DNA of 64,000 bases from NCBI GenBank assembly GCA_951813325.1, contig OX638350.1:3391954-3455953 (forward strand), in the 5' to 3' direction. The DNA comes from an uncultured Acidimicrobiales bacterium. Its GTDB lineage: Bacteria > Actinomycetota > Acidimicrobiia > Acidimicrobiales > Bin134. Every line of letters starts with the position of its first letter. Within the stretch, counting starts at the first letter, position 1. The notes beneath the pieces are model-generated. The model searched no databases, was not told the DNA's origin, and saw only the letters and a list, made by a program, of their open reading frames with translations. The translations under genes were made by a program, and so were the position numbers. This document shows, in pieces, positions 60,449-64,000 of this stretch.

Positions 60449-62491
60449 ATGACCACCAGCGTCCTCGCCGCCGGGGTGCTGGAGGAGACCATCCGGGCGT
60501 TCTTCCAGGGCCTGCCCATCGGCGCGGGGTTCGCCCTGGTGGCCATGAGCTTTGTGCTCACCTACAAGACCTCGGGGGTGTTCAACCTGGCCTTCGGCGC
60601 CCAGGCCTTCATCAGCGCGGCGGCCTATTTCGAGCTCCACACCCGCCGCGACTGGCCCATATGGTCGGCGGTGCTGGTGGCGGTGCTGCTGGTGGCCCCG
60701 GTGCTCGGCCTGCTGTTGGAGCGGCTGATATTCCGCCACGTCCACGCCGTGTCCGCGGTGGCCAAGCTGGTCATCTCGCTGGGCCTCATGGTGGCGCTGC
60801 CCGAGCTGTTCAAGCTGGCGGTGGACTACAACCGCGAGCAGCCCTTCGGCGCGGTGGGCATCATCCCCGACGGCACCGCCGTCTACCGGCTGTTCGGCCG
60901 CTACCCCGTCACCCGCGACGAGATCGCCGCCTTCGCCATCATGGTCGCCGCCGCGCTGGCTTTGGCCGCCCTGTTCCGCTACTCCCGGTTGGGCCTGCGC
61001 ATCCGGGCGGTGGTCCAGAGCCCCCGCATGACCGAGCTCAACGGGGTCAACGCCGACTGGGTGTCGTCGGGCTCGTGGATGCTGTCCAGCCTCTTCGCCG
61101 GCCTGGCCGGCGTCCTGCTGGTGCCCACCACGTCGTCGCTGGGCACCGTGCTGGAGCCCCGAGGCTATTTCCCGATCGTCATCGCCGCTTTGGCCGCCGC
61201 CGCGCTGGGCCGGTTGGTCAGCCTGCCCGCCGCCATGTTCGGCGGCCTGCTGCTGGGGGTGGTCACCACCGAGCTGCGCACCCATTTGCCCCGCGACAAC
61301 GTGATCTTGAACGAGCTGCGGGGCTCGGCGCTGCCCTATGTGATGCTGTTCGCCATCATCGTGTTCTGGCCCGCCATCCGCCGCCAGATCGCCGGATCCG
61401 ACCCGCTGTTGGGGGTGGCCCCGCCCCCGCCCGCGCTGGCCGCGGCCAACCGCAGCCGGGGCATGACCGTCTACACCCGGATCATGGCCCTGGCCTTTTT
61501 CACCGCAGTGGGCATCTGGACCTTCGGCTACGCCAACAACTTCTGGATCTCCCGGATCACCCACTCGGTGATCTTCTCCATCATTTTCTTGTCCATCGTG
61601 GTGTTCACCGGCCTCGGCGGGCAGATCGCCCTGTGCCAGGTCACCTTTGCGGCCATCGGCGCGTTCACGGCCATGCAGTTCGCCCAGCGCTGGGACGTCT
61701 CGGTGATCGTGGGCATGCTGGCGGGCGCGGCTATCGCCGCTGCGGTGGGCGCGGCCCTCAGCGTGCCGGTCATGCGCCTCGGCGGCATCTGGCTGGCCAT
61801 CGCCACCTTGGCCTTCGCGCTGTTCTTCCACGATGTGCTGGTGAAGTACGGCTGGGTGGGCGGCTCGTTGTTCCACGGCCGCGGCGTGCCCCGGCCCCAG
61901 CTCTTCGGCGTTGACTTCTCCAGCCACAAGAACTTCCTCGTTTTGTGCGTCGCCGTTTTGGTGGTGGTGGGCGTGCTGGTGATCCTCGTCCGCGAGAGCA
62001 GCACCGGCATGGCGCTGCGGGCGCTGCGGGGGTCGGAGACCGCGGCCGAGTCCATCGGGGTGGTCTCCTGGCGGTCCCGGGTCATCGTGTTCTCGGTGTC
62101 GGCCGCCATCGCCGCCATCGGCGGGGGACTGTTGGCCATGGAGGAAAAGCAGGTCAGCTACGAGGCCAACTACGACCCCCAGATCGGCCTGTTCTGGCTG
62201 GTGGTCGTGGTGGTGCTGGGCGCCCGCACCGTGGAGGGCGGCATCCAGGCCGGCGTGGCCTTCGTAATCTTCCCCGTTCTGGTGCTGGAGCGCTGGCTGC
62301 ATCTCGACGGGGCGTGGCGGTTCGTGCTGTTCGGCTTCGCCGCCATCTCGTTCGCCCGCCACCCCGAGGGCCTGCTCGAGCACGGCAAGCGCCGATCCCA
62401 AGCTGCGATGCAGCGCCTGTTCACCCGCCGCCCGCCGGTGGCGGCCGCGGCCGGCGCCGGGGGAGCAGCCGGGCCGGGAGACGAGCCATGA
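60449..62491 (+). CDS. Fused LivH-LivM permease
   Basis: The 680-residue membrane protein joins two permeases that are usually separate: LivH-like (about 1-310; FVLTYKTSGVFNLAFGAQAF near 35) and LivM-like (about 340-660; VVFTGLGGQIALCQVTFAAIGA near 385). Each half has about eight to nine helices. It forms the channel of the Liv-type importer. An Arg/Ala-rich C-terminus follows. It overlaps livG by 4 bp. The fusion is known in some actinobacteria. Confidence 0.9.
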   Translation: MTTSVLAAGVLEETIRAFFQGLPIGAGFALVAMSFVLTYKTSGVFNLAFGAQAFISAAAYFELHTRRDWPIWSAVLVAVLLVAPVLGLLLERLIFRHVHAVSAVAKLVISLGLMVALPELFKLAVDYNREQPFGAVGIIPDGTAVYRLFGRYPVTRDEIAAFAIMVAAALALAALFRYSRLGLRIRAVVQSPRMTELNGVNADWVSSGSWMLSSLFAGLAGVLLVPTTSSLGTVLEPRGYFPIVIAALAAAALGRLVSLPAAMFGGLLLGVVTTELRTHLPRDNVILNELRGSALPYVMLFAIIVFWPAIRRQIAGSDPLLGVAPPPPALAAANRSRGMTVYTRIMALAFFTAVGIWTFGYANNFWISRITHSVIFSIIFLSIVVFTGLGGQIALCQVTFAAIGAFTAMQFAQRWDVSVIVGMLAGAAIAAAVGAALSVPVMRLGGIWLAIATLAFALFFHDVLVKYGWVGGSLFHGRGVPRPQLFGVDFSSHKNFLVLCVAVLVVVGVLVILVRESSTGMALRALRGSETAAESIGVVSWRSRVIVFSVSAAIAAIGGGLLAMEEKQVSYEANYDPQIGLFWLVVVVVLGARTVEGGIQAGVAFVIFPVLVLERWLHLDGAWRFVLFGFAAISFARHPEGLLEHGKRRSQAAMQRLFTRRPPVAAAAGAGGAAGPGDEP

Positions 62492-63258
62492 GCCTGCTGG
62501 CCGCCGACGGCATCACCAAGCGGTTCGCGGGCATCACCGCCCTCCAAGGCGTGTCCATCGCCCTCGACGAGGGGGAGCGGGTGGGCCTCATCGGCCCCAA
62601 CGGCGCGGGCAAAACCACCCTGTTCAACTGCCTGTTGGGCCTGTTGCGCCCCGACGCCGGGTCGGTGAGCTTCGACGGCCGCGACATCACCCGCCTGCCC
62701 GTCTACCGCCGTGCCCGCCTCGGCATCGGACGCACCTTCCAGCGGGTGGAGCTGTTCAGCGGGTCGTCGGTGCGCGACCACCTGCTGTTCGCCCACCGAA
62801 TACGCCTCGGCACCGGCGCCCTGTGGAAAGACCTGCTCGGCCTGGGCCTGCCCAAGCCCGCCGAGATCGAGCGCTGCGACGCCCTGTTGGAGAGCCTCGG
62901 CCTCGGCGGCATGGGCGACGAGCCCATCGAGGCCCTCAGCCTTGGCCAGAGCCGGCTGGTGGAGGTGGCTCGAGCGCTCATGACCCAGCCCCGGGCGGTG
63001 CTGCTCGACGAGCCCTCCTCGGGCCTCGACCGGGCCGAGACCACCGCGCTGGCCGACACGATGGCCCGCATCCAGGCCGAGCAGGGGTTCGGCCTGCTGC
63101 TGGTAGAGCACGATGTGGAGCTGGTAGCCACCTTCACCGAGCGCACCTATGTGCTCGACTTCGGGCGGCTGATCACCCACGGACCCACCTCCGAGGTGAT
63201 GCGCGACCCCGAAGTTCGGGCCGCCTACCTGGGCGACTTCGCAGCAGGCCCATCATGA
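62488..63258 (+). CDS. livG: Branched-chain amino acid-type ABC ATPase LivG
   Basis: The 256-residue ATPase has GPNGAGKTT (Walker A, near residue 36), LSLGQSRLVEVARAL (signature) and VLLDEPSSGLD (Walker B). GIGRTFQRVELFSGSSV is the LivG Q-loop region. The signature begins LSLGQ, as in LivG. It is translationally coupled to LivHM and LivF. Confidence 0.92.
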   Translation: MSLLAADGITKRFAGITALQGVSIALDEGERVGLIGPNGAGKTTLFNCLLGLLRPDAGSVSFDGRDITRLPVYRRARLGIGRTFQRVELFSGSSVRDHLLFAHRIRLGTGALWKDLLGLGLPKPAEIERCDALLESLGLGGMGDEPIEALSLGQSRLVEVARALMTQPRAVLLDEPSSGLDRAETTALADTMARIQAEQGFGLLLVEHDVELVATFTERTYVLDFGRLITHGPTSEVMRDPEVRAAYLGDFAAGPS

Positions 63259-64000
63259 CCGATGCCCCCGCCACCGCCGCCGCCGAAATAGCCGGCCCCG
63301 TCCCGCTGTCCCTCCCCGTGCTGGAGCTGCGCCGGGTGAACGCCGCCTACGGGCCGTTCCGAGCCCTGTTCGACGTGTCCCTGTCGGTGGGGGAGGGTGA
63401 GACGGTGGCCTTGTTGGGCCGCAACGGCGCGGGCAAGACCACCGTGGCCCGGGTGGCCAGCGGCCTGGTGGAACCCACCGAGGGCGAGGTGATGGTCGAC
63501 GGCAACGACTTCACCAAGGCTCGGGCCCACCGCTACGCCAAGGCCGGGGTGGTGCACGTGCCCGAGGGCCGGGCCGTGTTCCCCGACTTCTCGGTGGAGG
63601 AGAACCTCACCCTGGCCTTCTCCCGCACCCGCGACCGGGCCGAAGTGCGCGAGGCGCTGGGCCGGGCCTTCGAGCTGTTCCCCCCCATCGCCCATCGCCG
63701 CCGCCAAATCGCCGGCACCCTCTCGGGCGGCGAGCAGCGCATGCTGGCCATGGCCCGGGTGCTGGTGGAGACCCCCCGCCTGCTCATCGCCGACGAGCTC
63801 TCCCTCGGCCTGGCCCCCATCGTCACCGACGAGGTTTATGCCGTGCTCACCCGCATCCGCGCCGCTGGCACCGCTCTCCTCATCGTCGAACAGCACATCG
63901 GCCACGCCCTCGCCCTGTGCGACCGGGCCATCTTGTTGGACCACGGCGCCATAACCTGGCAAGGCCCCTCCGACGAGGCCGCCCGAGCCGTGGGTGCCTC
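63255..64000 (+). CDS. livF: Branched-chain amino acid-type ABC ATPase LivF, 3' end outside window
   Basis: ATG 63255 overlaps the livG stop. The visible 248 residues show LGRNGAGKTTVARVASG (Walker A), VVHVPEGRAVFPDFSVEENL (Q-loop), LSGGEQRMLAMARVL (signature) and LLIADELSLGLAP (Walker B). An extended N-terminus of about 20 residues (PATAAAEIAGPVP) precedes the fold. The end lies outside the window. Confidence 0.92.
   Translation, partial: MTDAPATAAAEIAGPVPLSLPVLELRRVNAAYGPFRALFDVSLSVGEGETVALLGRNGAGKTTVARVASGLVEPTEGEVMVDGNDFTKARAHRYAKAGVVHVPEGRAVFPDFSVEENLTLAFSRTRDRAEVREALGRAFELFPPIAHRRRQIAGTLSGGEQRMLAMARVLVETPRLLIADELSLGLAPIVTDEVYAVLTRIRAAGTALLIVEQHIGHALALCDRAILLDHGAITWQGPSDEAARAVGA

Noticed and set aside
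60275..62401. Long open frame (708 codons) on the minus strand across the LivHM permease
   Set aside because: It mirrors the real permease in a high-GC gene: His/Gly/Gln-rich, low-complexity translation without any family motif.

Overview
This is a gene-dense, high-GC chromosomal segment of a bacterium. GTG/TTG starts, ATGA stop-start overlaps, Pro/Ala-rich lipoproteins with Asp-rich tails, LLM flavin oxidoreductases, P450s, a P450-type ferredoxin, CaiB-type CoA-transferases and a DtxR-type regulator all point to an actinobacterium. My best inference is an Acidimicrobiia-like (Ilumatobacter/Microthrix-type) lineage; this rests on gene style only and no phylogeny was run. The content suggests an aerobic heterotroph feeding on lipids, carboxylic acids and small organic nitrogen compounds.

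Layout. 1-3150: an MFS exporter cut by the window edge, thymidylate kinase (tmk), the DNA polymerase III delta' subunit (holB) and tRNA-Thr(CGT); this is stable chromosomal backbone. 3163-9607: a lipoprotein, a collapsed amidohydrolase relic, a crotonase, an LLM oxidoreductase, and an overlapping trio of two alpha/beta hydrolases and a DUF1214-like protein. 9717-10099: a HicB/HicA toxin-antitoxin pair with a shortened HicB. 10133-15355: SDR, sulfotransferase, hotdog thioesterase, Rieske oxygenase and an aminoglycoside-phosphotransferase-like kinase. 15452-15938: an orphan HipB-type regulator with a palindromic operator. 15984-28582: amidohydrolases, a gamma-butyrobetaine-hydroxylase/BKACE pair that looks like a carnitine route, two D-aminoacylase-type enzymes, an orotate phosphoribosyltransferase-like gene, a P450, an SDR and a VapBC pair. 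28579-38631: thiolase/DUF35, an NTF2-like protein, an aldolase/2-hydroxyacid dehydrogenase/FGGY kinase sugar-acid module, an LLM enzyme, two acyl-CoA synthetases and a DtxR-like regulator. 38686-40358: a lower-GC patch with a frameshifted DUF3800 gene. 40472-43805: acyl-CoA dehydrogenase, crotonase-like protein and CoA-transferase. 43815-45307: an AAA ATPase with a shortened TOPRIM-like partner, resembling defence modules. 45365-51735: an M24 peptidase and its catalytically dead paralogue, an amidohydrolase, an APH-like kinase, a P450 and a decayed acyl-CoA dehydrogenase. 51764-58838: membrane proteins, a double beta-propeller lipoprotein, ferredoxin, CoA-transferase, hydrolase and crotonase. 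58917-64000: a branched-chain amino acid/amide-type ABC importer (substrate-binding protein, fused LivHM permease, LivG, LivF), with LivF cut by the window end.

How the genes fit together. Most genes form short cassettes with 1-8 bp overlaps. They supply acyl-CoA activation (AMP ligases, CoA-transferases), beta-oxidation-like steps (acyl-CoA dehydrogenase, crotonases, thiolase/DUF35), oxygenation (P450s, Rieske, 2-oxoglutarate oxygenase, LLM) and hydrolysis. A second theme is decay: at least seven loci are broken, truncated, or have lost catalytic residues. The loci most worth a closer look are the ATPase/TOPRIM pair, the M24 active/inactive pair with a 38-bp tandem repeat at its junction, the two toxin-antitoxin-like promoters with palindromes positioned for leaderless transcripts, and the metal-site-substituted DtxR homologue. 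I found no CRISPR array, prophage, integrase, insertion sequence or biosynthetic megasynthase.
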